A stretch of 64,000 bases of DNA from JAIPDZ01 sp034522175 (GTDB lineage: Bacteria; Desulfobacterota; DSM-4660; Desulfatiglandales; Desulfatiglandaceae), in assembly GCA_034522175.1 (NCBI GenBank), contig JAXHLQ010000001.1, positions 2,108,001 through 2,172,000 of the forward strand, in the 5' to 3' direction. Made by a program: the position numbers and the translations under genes. Shown here one piece after another: positions 8,970 through 17,677 of this stretch. Position 1 is the stretch's first letter, and each line of letters starts with the position of its first letter. The notes under the pieces are model-generated. The model was not told where the DNA came from, did no database searches, and saw nothing but the letters and a program-made list of their open reading frames with translations.

Positions 8970-9937
8970 TCAGGATCGCCTCCAGGCGTCCGTCTGCGGC
9001 TGGGGCAGCTGAAATGTCATCAGCCTTCGGATGTGGTTGTCGAACCCATCTTCTTCCTTTTCAAGGGCCGTTATCTTCCCGGCCAATTGCTTTACCACAC
9101 GGTCATCTTCGACCGCATCTAAGGGCCTCATCCCCGGGTAAGATCGCTGAATGAGGGAGTAGGCCTGTTTCTGCTCGTGAGTCAGGGCGAGGTATTGATC
9201 GATTTCATGGATCATCGCCTGTTTGTCGCGATCCAGCCGCCCGTCCACCTGCATGAGGAGATTCAGGCTGAAATCGCCGCACCGGAAATGCGAGGGCATC
9301 TCATCTAAGTGTTCAAGAAGCAGCCGAATCTCCCGGACCACCTCCTCGTCATTCATGGGATCGAACGTCCCCTCCTCCACCATTTCCCGGAGTGGAGACA
9401 GGGGATGGATGGCAAATGTTCTGACCCTGATGAAATCGGGCCGGATCTGATTGAGGATTCTCGCGGTCTCAAGCGCGTGTTCCCGGCTCAGGGTCCTCCC
9501 GCCCACACCGGGCATAATGTACTCGGAAAGGGAAATGCCCGACCCCACAACACGCATCCCCCCCGTGAGGATATCATCGGGTGTAATCCCCTTTTGGATG
9601 AGCTTCAAGACCCGGGCTGAGCCGCTTTCCATCCCGGTGTGGATCCGGGTGAGCCCTGCCTCTTTGAGGCGCTGGTAGGCTTGGGGCCGCTTTTTTTTGA
9701 TGGATTTGGCCCGTGCGTAGGTGGTGATCCGTTCGATTACCGGAAACATTCGCTTGATATGGCGGATAATCTCCACAAGCTCGTCCGTCGGAAGGATCAG
9801 GGTATCGGCATCCTGGAAAACTTCTTGCCCTTGTAGGCCGGGCAGATATGGCATCTGTTCCACGGACAATTTCTCGTAACTCTCACCAGCAGGCTCATGG
9901 CCTCGCTGGGCGGCCTGATGACGCCTTGTTCAAACAT
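8970..9937 (-). pseudogene. radical SAM protein with internal deletion and frameshift
   Basis: From an ATG at 9937 (AGGAG just upstream) the first frame reads MFEQGVIRPPSEAMSLLVRV then CPWNRCHIC, a radical SAM cluster motif. After KGKKFSR it stops. The body continues in another frame from VFQDADTLILPTDELVEI through ERITTYARAKS, GLTRIHTGMESGS and GISLSEYIMPGVGG to 8970. Homologues as I know them carry roughly 80 residues between these two parts, so a segment of about 240 bases is missing at about 9850, inside AAGTTTTCCAGG. The Fe-S site and much of the barrel survive, but the joined protein would be non-functional. Confidence 0.72.
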
Positions 9938-10346
9938 AAATCTCCTGAGACCTTTGAAAAAGGCCCTCTGTCAATCCGATATCCCCGTAATCCAGCTGAC
10001 AGGTGTCGTGTCCCAAATTATGGAGAATCATATCCAGCCTGAAGTCTCTCAATCTCGGAATAAGGGCCTTCTCGACTTTTTCCATGTAGGACTCGTCCGT
10101 TTGAGGAGAAGCGATATTGACACAGATCTTTTTGCCATTCCCCTCTATCCGGTCCCAGCTGCAGAAACAGACGTGAAGCACATCATCGTCTTCCAGGAAA
10201 ATATCCCGGGTCCCGTTCCCGTGGTGCCGATCCGTGTCGATGATGGCAAACCGGGCGAACAGGGATTTCTGCCCCTTGACAAATACATCCCTCAAATCCG
10301 ACGGACAATAATACACTGAAACCCCTTTGAAGCGAGGAACTTGCAC
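9930..10346 (-). pseudogene. histone deacetylase-like fragment
   Basis: The frame reads FARFAIIDTDRHHGNGTRDIF, DDDVLHVCFC and later GDIGLTEGLF, the central part of the class II histone deacetylase/acetoin-utilisation fold (Asp-x-Asp-x-His-His region). Both ends are missing: there is no N-terminal catalytic Tyr/His region and no C-terminal Gly-Gly-Tyr loop. It runs into the ribosome-binding site of the radical SAM pseudogene at 9937. At its 5' side it fuses directly to a truncated alpha/beta hydrolase. I read it as a deletion remnant, not a functional gene. Confidence 0.6.
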
Positions 10347-10708
10347 CAGGACACATTATTCGGCTGGTTCCGGAAACCGGAAATCCACCCCCCTCCGTGG
10401 GCGAAGAAGACAAGGGGATAGGCGGGTTTGATCTGGTTTGGATACCAAACATCCAGTTTCAGGGCCGTATTCCCCACCGACTTATAGACATGGGTTTGAT
10501 ACTGAAAGGTTCCGTCCGGCGCTATGGGGACCTTTGCCCGTAAAATACCGCGAACGTAAAACACCAGGGAAACCAGAAGCCCGAATAAGAATAGGCCTGA
10601 ATGGATTACAGACAGCAGAAGGAGAACCATAAGGAAGTAGAGTTTGTTAACCACAAACCATGATTCCTTAAATTTCGCTATGATTTTCGCCGATGATTCC
10701 TTGAACAC
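10292..10708 (-). pseudogene. truncated alpha/beta-hydrolase (esterase/lipase) fragment
   Basis: Starts MFKESSAKII, with a membrane-anchor region around residues 20-50. It then reads LKLDVWYPNQ and FFAHGGGWISGFRNQ, the HGGGW oxyanion-hole motif of the BD-FAE/hormone-sensitive-lipase-like families. It stops shortly after LASKGFQ, before the nucleophile elbow, so the catalytic Ser, Asp and His are absent. The break point (about 10310-10330) joins it to the deacetylase fragment, which continues in a different frame. Confidence 0.6.
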
Positions 10709-10723
10709 GGATTTTCATTTAAA

Positions 10724-11122
10724 TCAGGGCTTGCCGTTGATCAGTGACACCTGATCATTCAGGGTCCAAAGATCATACAGAAGCCCGATGCCGAAGAGGC
10801 CGCCCGTCAGCAAATACACAATCCCCGTGCCCCACTTTTCCATGTAAAACCGGTGGATGCCCAATAATCCCAGAAAGGTCAGCAAAATCCACGCGATGGT
10901 GTAATCGATAGGGCCGCTGTGGTACCTGAGATCGGCCTGACGGTCCATGGACGGAATCAGGAAAAGGTCGATAATCCAGCCGATAAACAAGAGTCCCAAG
11001 GTAAAGAACCAGATGGTCCCGGAGATGGGTTTGCCGTAATAAAAGCGATGCGATCCCGTGAAACCGAAGATCCACAGGATGTACCCGATGGACTTAAGGT
11101 GTGTGTCGTTTGAAGTATTCAT
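10724..11122 (-). CDS. TM2-domain membrane protein
   Basis: I start at 11122 (MNTSNDTHLK) because CCAGGAGGACGC directly precedes it. About 132 residues with two tandem TM2-like helical hairpins: FGFTGSHRFYYGKPISGTIW and then FLGLLGIHRFYMEKWGTGIVY, each with the GxHRFY signature and an Asp/Leu-rich following helix. TM2 proteins are small membrane proteins with no defined activity. Co-directional with the broken genes downstream. Confidence 0.8.
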   Translation of the reverse strand: MNTSNDTHLKSIGYILWIFGFTGSHRFYYGKPISGTIWFFTLGLLFIGWIIDLFLIPSMDRQADLRYHSGPIDYTIAWILLTFLGLLGIHRFYMEKWGTGIVYLLTGGLFGIGLLYDLWTLNDQVSLINGKP

Positions 11123-11212
11123 GCGTCCTCCTGGTTCGGATGTTCCATCAAACCCCCGCCGGATGATCTCAGCCACCCTATAAATAGTGTAAGGGGGGGG
11201 GACGTCTATATA

Positions 11213-11790
11213 TTAGAGATCAAACCCCATCTTTTTTACGATGCTTCTCCCCCTTTCAACAGACAGGCTCACCGCAGGCTGGGATATGCCGATTTTCTTA
11301 GCAAGGTTTGAAGCCGTCTCTCCCAGTTCGCGAATCGCCCAATAATTCAACACACTTCTCGCCAAAACTCTCTTTTTGTACTTTCCAGGTAAAAAAATTT
11401 CTTCCGGTGTCACATGAAATATCTCAGCAACCCTGCGGGAAAGGACATCAAGATCATACCCTCGGGCTTTCAACTCATACCTTCTTTCGAACCGCTCTTC
11501 AGTCTCTTGGAGAACATCGAGAACATAGTCGCTGTCACCGAGAATTCGTTCATCTCCCTTCAGACGGACAGCCATTTTACGGAGGCTTTTTACCTCGGCC
11601 CAGCCGCCCAGACTCCTGATCAACCCCCTCCCACAAGATCCGGCCGCTTTCCCATCTCAATCCCTTGCCTGACATGATCCAGATACCTTTTTCTCGCAGC
11701 GTTTTCTTCCGCTCAATCCCCCTCACCATGCGCACATATACCGGACCAGCTCCAGGAGATAGGCACCTTCCTGACACACCATCGCCCGAT
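11213..11790 (-). pseudogene. RAYT-type transposase remnant, copy 1 (C-terminal HTH part)
   Basis: The long frame (11213-11623) reads SLGGWAEVKSLRK, LGDSDYVLDVLQETEERFERR, then KARGYDLDVLSRR and GISQPAVSLSVERG. This is the DnaA-like/HTH C-terminal extension found on Y1-type (REP-associated tyrosine) transposases of Desulfobacterota. Toward 11790 the Y1 end is present only as shifted pieces (VPISWSWSG.., GPVYVRMVRGIERKK). The N-terminal catalytic HUH domain is gone. It is about 90% identical to a second copy at 15.5 kb and shares that copy's internal deletion. Confidence 0.7.
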
Positions 11791-11983
11791 CAAGATATTT
11801 TTAAGTTGAGTCAAGAGCAGACCTGACCCCTTTTCACACATTTATTCTTTCTTCAATGGCCAATGACGAAAGAATAGGGGTCAACTTTTAAACTTATGGA
11901 TGTCCACACATTTTTCACACATGCTTTCAGCGTGATGCCATAATTGACAAATAAAGATCCGACTTCGATTTCTCATTTTGCCA
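11791..11983. repeat. dispersed short repeats R2 and R3 (no gene)
   Basis: Gene-free. GAGTCAAGAGCAGACCTGAC at 11808-11827 (family R2) recurs at 17184 and 18396. A second word, GGTCAACTTTTAAACTTATG around 11878-11898 (family R3), recurs at 13038-13057 and in part near 14151. They lie beside RAYT remnants and are probably REP-like ends mobilised by them. Confidence 0.45.
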
Positions 11984-12889
11984 CTAATCCTCAATGAAAT
12001 AATCTGAATCGATCTTTTTGATTTCGTAGGAAGCAACGGGAGAAACGCCCACATCGTGTTCAATCATGAGTTCCGCGAGCCGTTGGCCGTCAATAAGAAT
12101 AATTTTGCTCTCAATGTTCTTCACGTAATCGGTTGCTTCTCTGCTGAAGGTCGAGGTGGTAATGAAGATACCTTTCCTGGCTCTCTGGCCCTGTAAGGCA
12201 CCGGCAAACTTCTGGATCTCCGGTCTTCCGACACTGGCTTCCCAGCGCTTTGCTTGAATATAGATGATATCGAGGCCTAATTTGTCTTCCTTGATAATAC
12301 CGTCAATCCCCTCGTCCCCTCTCCTTCCCACGGCCTGGCCGGCCTCTTTTCGAGATCCTCCGTAGCCCATCTTCACGAGTACATCGATTACTAATCGCTC
12401 GAAGAACTGGGGCGAACAGTCTTTTATGGATTGCATAATTTCTGAAGCCAAAGTCTGCTGGAGTGATTGATAGGCAATTTCTAGAGCCTCTTCAGGGTTC
12501 ATATCAGATCGTGTCGAAGGGCCTTTTTCGATCTCAGGCTCCTTTTTGTTGGCTCTAAAATCTCGAAATTCAGGAAATCGTTCGAGATACTTAATATCAA
12601 TTCTGGGTGGCTTCTCTCTTAACACCTCGCGGCCCCGATCCGTGATCTGATACCATCCTCTTCTGGGTCTGCTAAGAATTCCTGCCCTCTGGAGATAGAT
12701 GCTTGCCCAGGCCACACGGTTATTGAGAACCGGCTGTGTTCCGCTTGGAAGCAACTCTTCTCTCTCTTCCTGCGAAAGATTGAAAACTTCCGCAATCGCC
12801 TCTCGGGAATCTGCAAGTGATCTTTCCTTGCCATCGCTTGCCAACTCAAGCAACGGAAGCATAATGCTCTGAAAATCTGGAACAGCCAT
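11984..12889 (-). CDS. Mrr-family restriction endonuclease (type IV-like)
   Basis: 301 residues. The N-terminal about 95 residues form the Mrr winged-helix (MAVPDFQSIMLPLLEL, LLPSGTQPVLNNRVAWA, LQRAGILSRPRRGWYQITDRG). After a variable linker, the nuclease domain has FFERLVIDVLVKMGYGG, GDEGIDGIIKEDKLGLD and IYIQAKRW, the PD-(D/E)XK-variant Asp...Gln-x-Lys core, then ARKGIFITTSTFSREA. Mrr enzymes cut modified foreign DNA. The frame is intact, between two RAYT remnants and close to TA genes. Confidence 0.88.
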   Translation of the reverse strand: MAVPDFQSIMLPLLELASDGKERSLADSREAIAEVFNLSQEEREELLPSGTQPVLNNRVAWASIYLQRAGILSRPRRGWYQITDRGREVLREKPPRIDIKYLERFPEFRDFRANKKEPEIEKGPSTRSDMNPEEALEIAYQSLQQTLASEIMQSIKDCSPQFFERLVIDVLVKMGYGGSRKEAGQAVGRRGDEGIDGIIKEDKLGLDIIYIQAKRWEASVGRPEIQKFAGALQGQRARKGIFITTSTFSREATDYVKNIESKIILIDGQRLAELMIEHDVGVSPVASYEIKKIDSDYFIED

Positions 12890-13308
12890 GGTGAAACCCC
12901 TTAAGTCAAAAAGTTATTGAATTACTGAAGAGCGTTCCGCTTCCCTTCGGTTCTTCCTGGGATGCCTCGGATCCATGCCTGCCATGGTCGTATCCTATTA
13001 GGTGCTCATCGCGCTTCACTTTGTGACGAAGGAATGGGGCAACTTTTAAACTTATGGACCTCCCCCCTTTTCACTAATGACACAAGCTTATGAACTTATG
13101 GACGCTTTTCGCCGGGCCTACCCAATTTCACTTAATGTGCCCATTTTCTGTGATTATACCACGGAATTGCGTGGTCTTTCCTCTTATTTCTTGAGAAAAG
13201 GTAAAATTCGCCGCTCTTTCCCCAACCCGACAGCCGCTTCGGACCGATTTATGAGGACGCACGACCTTTCCACTTTGCGCTCCAATCCCGAAGATATGAC
13301 ACCAGGAC
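12890..13308. other. gene-free stretch with repeat R3
   Basis: No convincing coding frame. Contains GGGCAACTTTTAAACTTATG at 13038-13057 (second R3 copy, preceded by GACGAAGGAATG, similar to the first copy). A weak ORF here lacks family resemblance and an RBS. Confidence 0.4.
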
Positions 13309-13347
13309 TTGACTTCTGCCCTCACTTTTTGTATGATTTTGTCATAC
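13309..13347 (+). promoter_or_regulatory. promoter with palindromic operator for the RHH-PIN module
   Basis: TTGACT (13309-13314) and TATGAT (13332-13337) are separated by exactly 17 bases. A perfect inverted repeat GTATGA-N5-TCATAC (13331-13347) covers the -10 element, ideal for repression by the ribbon-helix-helix antitoxin. GGGAGG follows before the ATG at 13366. Confidence 0.7.
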
Positions 13348-13365
13348 TATTTGGGAGGACTCTCA

Positions 13366-13617
13366 ATGAAAGCCAAGAAAACGCGCGCCGCCTTGACGAT
13401 TTCCATGCCGCAGGACATGGCCGAGGAATATGACAGGCTGGCAAAAAGACTGGCAAAAAACAGGAGTGTGCTTTTCAGAGAAATGTTTCTCGCTTTCAAG
13501 AAACAGAAAATGAAAGAGGAGTTTCGAGAACTCCAGACATACGGTGCCGGGCTCGCTCAACAAAAAGGCGTTTTTACGGAATCCGATGTTGAAAAACTGG
13601 TTTTCGAAGGGCGATGA
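13366..13617 (+). CDS. ribbon-helix-helix (CopG-like) antitoxin
   Basis: 83 residues from an ATG preceded by GGGAGG. RAALTISMPQDMAEEYDRLAK matches the beta-strand plus two helices of RHH DNA-binding antitoxins, and the following NRSVLFREMF is the second helix. The acidic/aromatic C-terminus would bind toxin. It ends in an ATGA overlap with the PIN gene. The promoter palindrome at 13331-13347 is the likely binding site. Confidence 0.82.
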   Translation: MKAKKTRAALTISMPQDMAEEYDRLAKRLAKNRSVLFREMFLAFKKQKMKEEFRELQTYGAGLAQQKGVFTESDVEKLVFEGR

Positions 13618-14032
13618 ACGTGAAGGTTGTCTTTGACACCAACATCTATATCTCCGCCTTTGTCATACCGGGTGGGAATGCCGAGAAAGCATACCTGCAC
13701 GCTGTGGACGGCGATTTCGAACTTTGCACCTCCATTGCCATCCTGACGGAATTGGCCCGTAAATTAGACGAAAAGTTCGGATGGGAAAAGGGAAGATTGA
13801 GCAGTTGATTACGTCCATCAGTAACCTCGCAACCACGTTCAAAACCGCTCCCCGGCTGAAGGTATTATCCGATGACCCGGACAATCGCATTTTGGAATGC
13901 GCCTTGGATGCCTCCGCTGAATTCGTCGTCACAGGGGACAAGCATCTGCTCAATTTGACGATGTATCAAGATATTGAAATCATCAAGCTGTCCGAGTTTC
14001 TCGGGAGGCTCCACCAAACCCCCGCTGGATGA
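13614..14032 (+). CDS. PIN-domain toxin (single-base frameshift)
   Basis: The first 60 residues read KVVFDTNIYISAFVIPGGNAE, the PIN-toxin N-terminus with its Asp, then LTELARKLDEKFGWEKG. The frame is then lost in GGAAAAGGG (13784-13792). Adding one base resumes KIEQLITSISNL and SDDPDNRILECALDASAEFV with VTGDKHLL, the C-terminal acidic cluster. The toxin is therefore complete apart from one homopolymer indel. If real, the mutation would disarm the toxin while leaving the antitoxin intact. Confidence 0.78.
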
Positions 14033-14208
14033 TCTCGGGCACACCGCCTTTGATACCCATCTTACAGAGACACCTTTGATAAAATGGACTAACTCTCTTC
14101 GGCCTTCTTGCATTCCAGCACTTAGATACGCCGGTTTGACGTCACCGTTTTCTCAACTTTTAAACCTATGGGCGCCCCTCTTTTTCACAACCCGGCAATA
14201 CGCTAACC
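14033..14208. other. short gap with repeat fragments
   Basis: No gene. CAAACCCCCGCTGGATGATC (14019-14038) nearly repeats a sequence at 11150-11169 next to RAYT copy 1, and TCTCAACTTTTAAACCTATG (about 14150-14169) is a degenerate R3 copy. Confidence 0.4.
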
Positions 14209-15441
14209 CTATTTCGGCCTTAAACCGAGTTCCCGTCCGAGGACTTTGGTGACGAACCGTTCTCCGAAGACCTCTCCCGCAACCAGTTCACGGACCCGGT
14301 CAAAAGCTTTATTCCTGCACCCGGCCTTTTCAGCGGCCTTCATGGCATAGTCATAGGCCTTCCATACATCCATTCCGCTGATATCGTACCCATAGCCCTC
14401 CACCAGCCACTTAAGTGCGGCCAAACCAGCCTCCATGGAAAAAATCGGCTCTGTTTCCGCCATATCCCGTGAGGCCCTGCTGAGGGTCCTCGGATCGCAG
14501 GGCGACCTGTTGGCCAAAGCAATGGCTTCCTCGTAAAGACCTGCCGACTTGGCTGCGGCAAACCACTTGCCTTCGGCTCCCGGGGTACTGGCCACCAGAT
14601 CACCCAGAATTCGGCTCGCCTCCTTTTGCGGGTATTTCCTGGCAATAGCGCGAAAGGTGGCGAGATAAGAGGTCTTTTGATTGGCCTCAATGGCATAGCG
14701 GTCGTAGGCTTCTTCGACCATGCCGCTTGAAAGCAGGATTTCTTCACAGGCTTGGGCCACAGCAACGGGGCTGTCATTCAGTCCGCGGGAGTCCTCGGCA
14801 TAACGCAGGGCTTCGGCCTTTTTGCCAATGGAAATCAGTGCCTTCACACCCCATTCCCGGTTATCCCAGGATTTATAAGGCGCCAGATCGAGCAGGGAGA
14901 GGATCTCCTCCTGCCTGCGAGCCTTGAGCAAGGCACTCAGGCAGGCGGGAGTGCCTTTGTAATAGCCGCGCAGCTTCGGATCCTCTCCCCAGGACATGCG
15001 AACCGGCGGCATCAATTCATCGGCCCATTGTGAGGCCCGCTGGGGACTTACGCAGAGATCTCCCCAGAAATCGGCAAGCCTTTCGATGTACGGCATATCG
15101 TCTTCTTCAAAGGCATCCCAGAGACGATCCAGCCAGTTTTCCCTCAAATCATCCTCTGCCGGGGCCCTGACGATCAGGGGAACCAATGCATCGATAGCCT
15201 TGTTCACGGCTGTACCAATGGCGCCCGAGGAGCTGTCCACATGTTCCAGGGCCGGTGAGAGCTTCTCTAAAAACAAAACCGCCCCTTCAGCTCCCAATAG
15301 GGGATCTTTTCGTGCGATCTTTTTTATCTCCGATACAGCCTCTCTGACCCGCTTTATGGCCGGCTGCGAACGCCATCCAAAAGCATGCCGCCGGAAACGG
15401 GCACGGAAGGTCCATTTATGGGAAGGAGGCTTCGATTTCAT
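14209..15441 (-). CDS. hypothetical alpha-helical repeat protein, 410 aa
   Basis: I do not recognise the family with certainty. The protein is intact, starts MKSKPPSHKW and is predicted almost wholly helical. It has TPR/HEAT-like helical pairs such as EEILSLLDLAPYKSWDNRE, KKAEALRYAEDSRGLNDSP and MVEEAYDRYAIEANQKTSYL. There is no signal peptide, membrane helix or catalytic motif. It lies between the TA genes and RAYT copy 2 without a partner, so a scaffold or protein-binding role would be a guess. Confidence 0.6.
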   Translation of the reverse strand: MKSKPPSHKWTFRARFRRHAFGWRSQPAIKRVREAVSEIKKIARKDPLLGAEGAVLFLEKLSPALEHVDSSSGAIGTAVNKAIDALVPLIVRAPAEDDLRENWLDRLWDAFEEDDMPYIERLADFWGDLCVSPQRASQWADELMPPVRMSWGEDPKLRGYYKGTPACLSALLKARRQEEILSLLDLAPYKSWDNREWGVKALISIGKKAEALRYAEDSRGLNDSPVAVAQACEEILLSSGMVEEAYDRYAIEANQKTSYLATFRAIARKYPQKEASRILGDLVASTPGAEGKWFAAAKSAGLYEEAIALANRSPCDPRTLSRASRDMAETEPIFSMEAGLAALKWLVEGYGYDISGMDVWKAYDYAMKAAEKAGCRNKAFDRVRELVAGEVFGERFVTKVLGRELGLRPK

Positions 15442-15498
15442 GACTGTCCCTTTTCTGTTTGGCTTTTCGGACAGGGGTCATTGCTCCTTGTTCCAGCA

Positions 15499-16262
15499 CT
15501 AAAGATCAAGCCCCATTTCTTTTACGATTCTTTCTCCCCTTTTAACAGACAGGCTCACCGCCGGCTGGGATATCCCGATTTTCTTAGCAAAATTTGAAGC
15601 GGTCTCTCCCAGTTCGCGAACCGCCCAATAGCTCAACACGCTCCTTGCCTCAACCCTGTTTTTATACCTGCCCGGAGAAAAGATCTCTTCCGGTGTCACC
15701 ACATGAAATATCTCAGCAGCCCTGCGGGCAAGGACATCAAGGTCATACCCTCGGGCTTTCAACTCATACTTTCGTTCGAACCGCTCTTCAGTTTCTTGGA
15801 GAACATCGAGAACATAGTCGCTGTCACCCAGAATCCGTTCATCCCCTTTCAGCCGGACAGCCATTTTACGGAGGCTTTTTACCTCGGCCCAGCCGCCGAG
15901 ACTCCTGATCAGTCCCCCTCCCACAAGATCCGGCCGCTTTCCCATCTCAATCCCCTGCCTGACATGATCCAGATACCTTTTTCTCGCAGCAGTTTTCTTC
16001 CGCTCAATCCCCTTCACCATGCGCACATATACCGGACCAGCTCCAGGAGATAGGCATCTTCCTGACACACCATCGATTTGTAACGGTTTTGGAAAAGATC
16101 GGCGTGACGCCGGTATCGCCGGTTGAACTTGACGGCATAGCCTGTCAACAGCTTGCGCATGCTCCGGAAAACCACGCCAAGCACTTTCTGCACGAGCGTC
16201 CCATATCCCCACTTACTCCGTAGAGGACTTGGCTCAAATGCCTCACCCCCTACTTCATGCCG
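15499..16262 (-). pseudogene. RAYT-type transposase remnant, copy 2
   Basis: More complete than copy 1. In one frame it reads KVLGVVFRSMRKLL, YAVKFNRRYRRHADLFQNRY, then KSMVCQEDAYLLELVRY, the C-terminal part of the Y1/RAYT transposase domain. It then shifts, after a deletion that removes the usual HLNPLRAG, into GIERKKTAARKRYLDHV, GGGLIRSLGGWAEV, and the HTH tail GISQPAVSLSVKRG ending at 15499. The catalytic His-x-His half is absent. It lies in the same orientation as copy 1, about 4.3 kb away. Confidence 0.72.
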
Positions 16263-16319
16263 GTTTTAACCGGCGCTTTCAGGATGTCCCGCCGCTTTCC
16301 TTATGGGCCTTCTCCCTTT

Positions 16320-16829
16320 TCACCCTCCCCCCCTTATTTGCCGTAGCGTTTCCTCAAGCACGGGTATTCGCTGTTTATCTTTGGGATCTTTGGATGTCTT
16401 TTTGAGTTCAATCAATGCCTCCAGATTGAGCACCCTAAGACTATAGCCTCTGAAGTCAATTTTCAAACTCTGATCCAGGAGATCCTCGTAGGACCTGTCT
16501 CCCTCGATAACAGCCAAAATATCGAGCGGTCCCAATCTGGTTTTGAGAAGTAGATGGCCTTCCTTCAACAGATCTTCCTTCTTCGGTGCGATCAACTTGT
16601 CGTCCAAACGACGATAAACAGCATCAATTGATCTAAGAAAGTCAAATAGTTTGGCTGTATTTTCCTGGGATCGGCTATGAACGACGTCCACATCCATTGT
16701 TGTGACCGGCGCACCTTGAATGACGGCTGCGAGACCGCCGACCAAAACAAAATCTACACCTGCTTCCAACAACCCTTCCAAAATTTCACCGAGGCTCACG
16801 TTCACTGTTTTTCTGCTGTTTGTAGGCAT
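16320..16829 (-). CDS. MNT/AbiEii-like nucleotidyltransferase
   Basis: 169 residues with the minimal nucleotidyltransferase signature FVLVGGLAAVIQG followed by TMDVDVVHS (the Asp-x-Asp metal site), then GPLDILAVIEGDRSYEDLL and a C-terminal helix RVLNLEALIELKKTS. Such proteins occur as antitoxins (MNT) or toxins (AbiEii-like) that transfer nucleotides to a partner or tRNA. The small gene at 16786-16962 overlaps its start and is the obvious partner. The frame is intact. Confidence 0.82.
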   Translation of the reverse strand: MPTNSRKTVNVSLGEILEGLLEAGVDFVLVGGLAAVIQGAPVTTMDVDVVHSRSQENTAKLFDFLRSIDAVYRRLDDKLIAPKKEDLLKEGHLLLKTRLGPLDILAVIEGDRSYEDLLDQSLKIDFRGYSLRVLNLEALIELKKTSKDPKDKQRIPVLEETLRQIRGGG

Positions 16830-16962
16830 CTCTCAACTCCAAAATTGTGCGAGCCGCGTCATCGTTGGCCTCTAATCGTTCTTCAGGGGTCATCCTTATG
16901 AACATATGGATCAATCCCTTATCGACACCGGAGGGCGAAGCATCTTTCGTTTCAAAAAGCAT
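16786..16962 (-). CDS. small partner protein of the nucleotidyltransferase, 58 aa
   Basis: Starts MLFETKDASPSG at 16962, five bases after a strong AGGGAGG, and ends at 16786, overlapping the nucleotidyltransferase gene by 44 bases. The core MTPEERLEANDDAARTILEL plus RDAYKQQ forms an amphipathic helix, a pattern I associate with short genes placed immediately upstream of such nucleotidyltransferases. The RBS, overlap and conservation-like composition support a real gene. Role in the pair unknown. Confidence 0.62.
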   Translation of the reverse strand: MLFETKDASPSGVDKGLIHMFIRMTPEERLEANDDAARTILELRDAYKQQKNSEREPR

Positions 16963-17245
16963 TTGAAACCTCCCTTGAGGGGCCGCGGTTAATGTTTGTG
17001 AATCTCCGCTCTTCTATCCAGCCGGTGTCGGGTTTCATGACTCTACCCCTCTTTCAGGGGAAAATGTTCAGCGAGCGGCTTCCCCCAGCTCACTGCAGGT
17101 TTCTTCAATTCTGTCCGCACTTGTCTTTCTGAGTCTGCGGTAATTCACATTTCAAGCTCTTCCCTCTATGCTCTTTATAACATGAGTCAAGAGTAGATTT
17201 GACCCCTTCCCACAAGTCTTTTTGTCCGTATTCGGCTTGTATCGA
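16963..17245. other. gene-free stretch with R2 repeat
   Basis: No coding frame of note. Carries GAGTCAAGAGTAGATTTGAC at 17184-17203, the second copy of repeat R2. Confidence 0.4.
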
Positions 17246-17677
17246 TCAAGCGTCAGGAGGATTGACAACAAACCCTTCTTTCATGGCCGCCTCTTTCAGA
17301 CGCTGATCAAAACAGATGATGGGCAGGCGACCCGGATCTTCCTGTGTGGCGATGAGGCAGGAACCCAATTGACAGGCATCCGCGCCACGAAGGGGGTGGA
17401 CTTCCAGCAACCGAACCGCTCGATAGATGACCTTGTCGAGCGCTGTGATCTGGTACGCGCTTTCCATAATATGACCCAGGCGCATTTTGGCTTCCTGAAA
17501 CCGATCGAAACCCAGGGTCTCATCCCTCAGTCTACGTGTTAAAGCGCTAATCACCTCTACACGGCTCAGGCACCAAAGCAGGACCTCCTGGTCGCCTTTC
17601 AGGGTTTTTAGGCAGTAGTCGCTCTGGATTTCAGGCACCAATAACGGGACCAATGCAGATGCATCCCAGAACTTCAT
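17246..17677 (-). CDS. PIN-domain toxin (VapC-like)
   Basis: 143 residues. MKFWDASALVPLLVPE carries the first PIN Asp, SRVEVISALTRRLRD the Glu, and GADACQLGSCLIA plus ICFDQRLKEAAMKEGF the last acidic positions. The start ATG overlaps the stop of the Phd-type antitoxin (ATGA, 17674-17677). It is expected to be an RNase held inactive by its neighbour. Confidence 0.85.
   Translation of the reverse strand: MKFWDASALVPLLVPEIQSDYCLKTLKGDQEVLLWCLSRVEVISALTRRLRDETLGFDRFQEAKMRLGHIMESAYQITALDKVIYRAVRLLEVHPLRGADACQLGSCLIATQEDPGRLPIICFDQRLKEAAMKEGFVVNPPDA

Noticed and set aside
13077..13433. 118-codon plus-strand ORF before the RHH antitoxin
   Set aside because: Runs through the promoter and out of frame into the antitoxin; no RBS or family.
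13784..13800. Programmed frameshifting in the PIN toxin
   Set aside because: GGAAAAGGG could look slippery, but similar one-base breaks occur in many unrelated genes here, so sequencing error is simpler.
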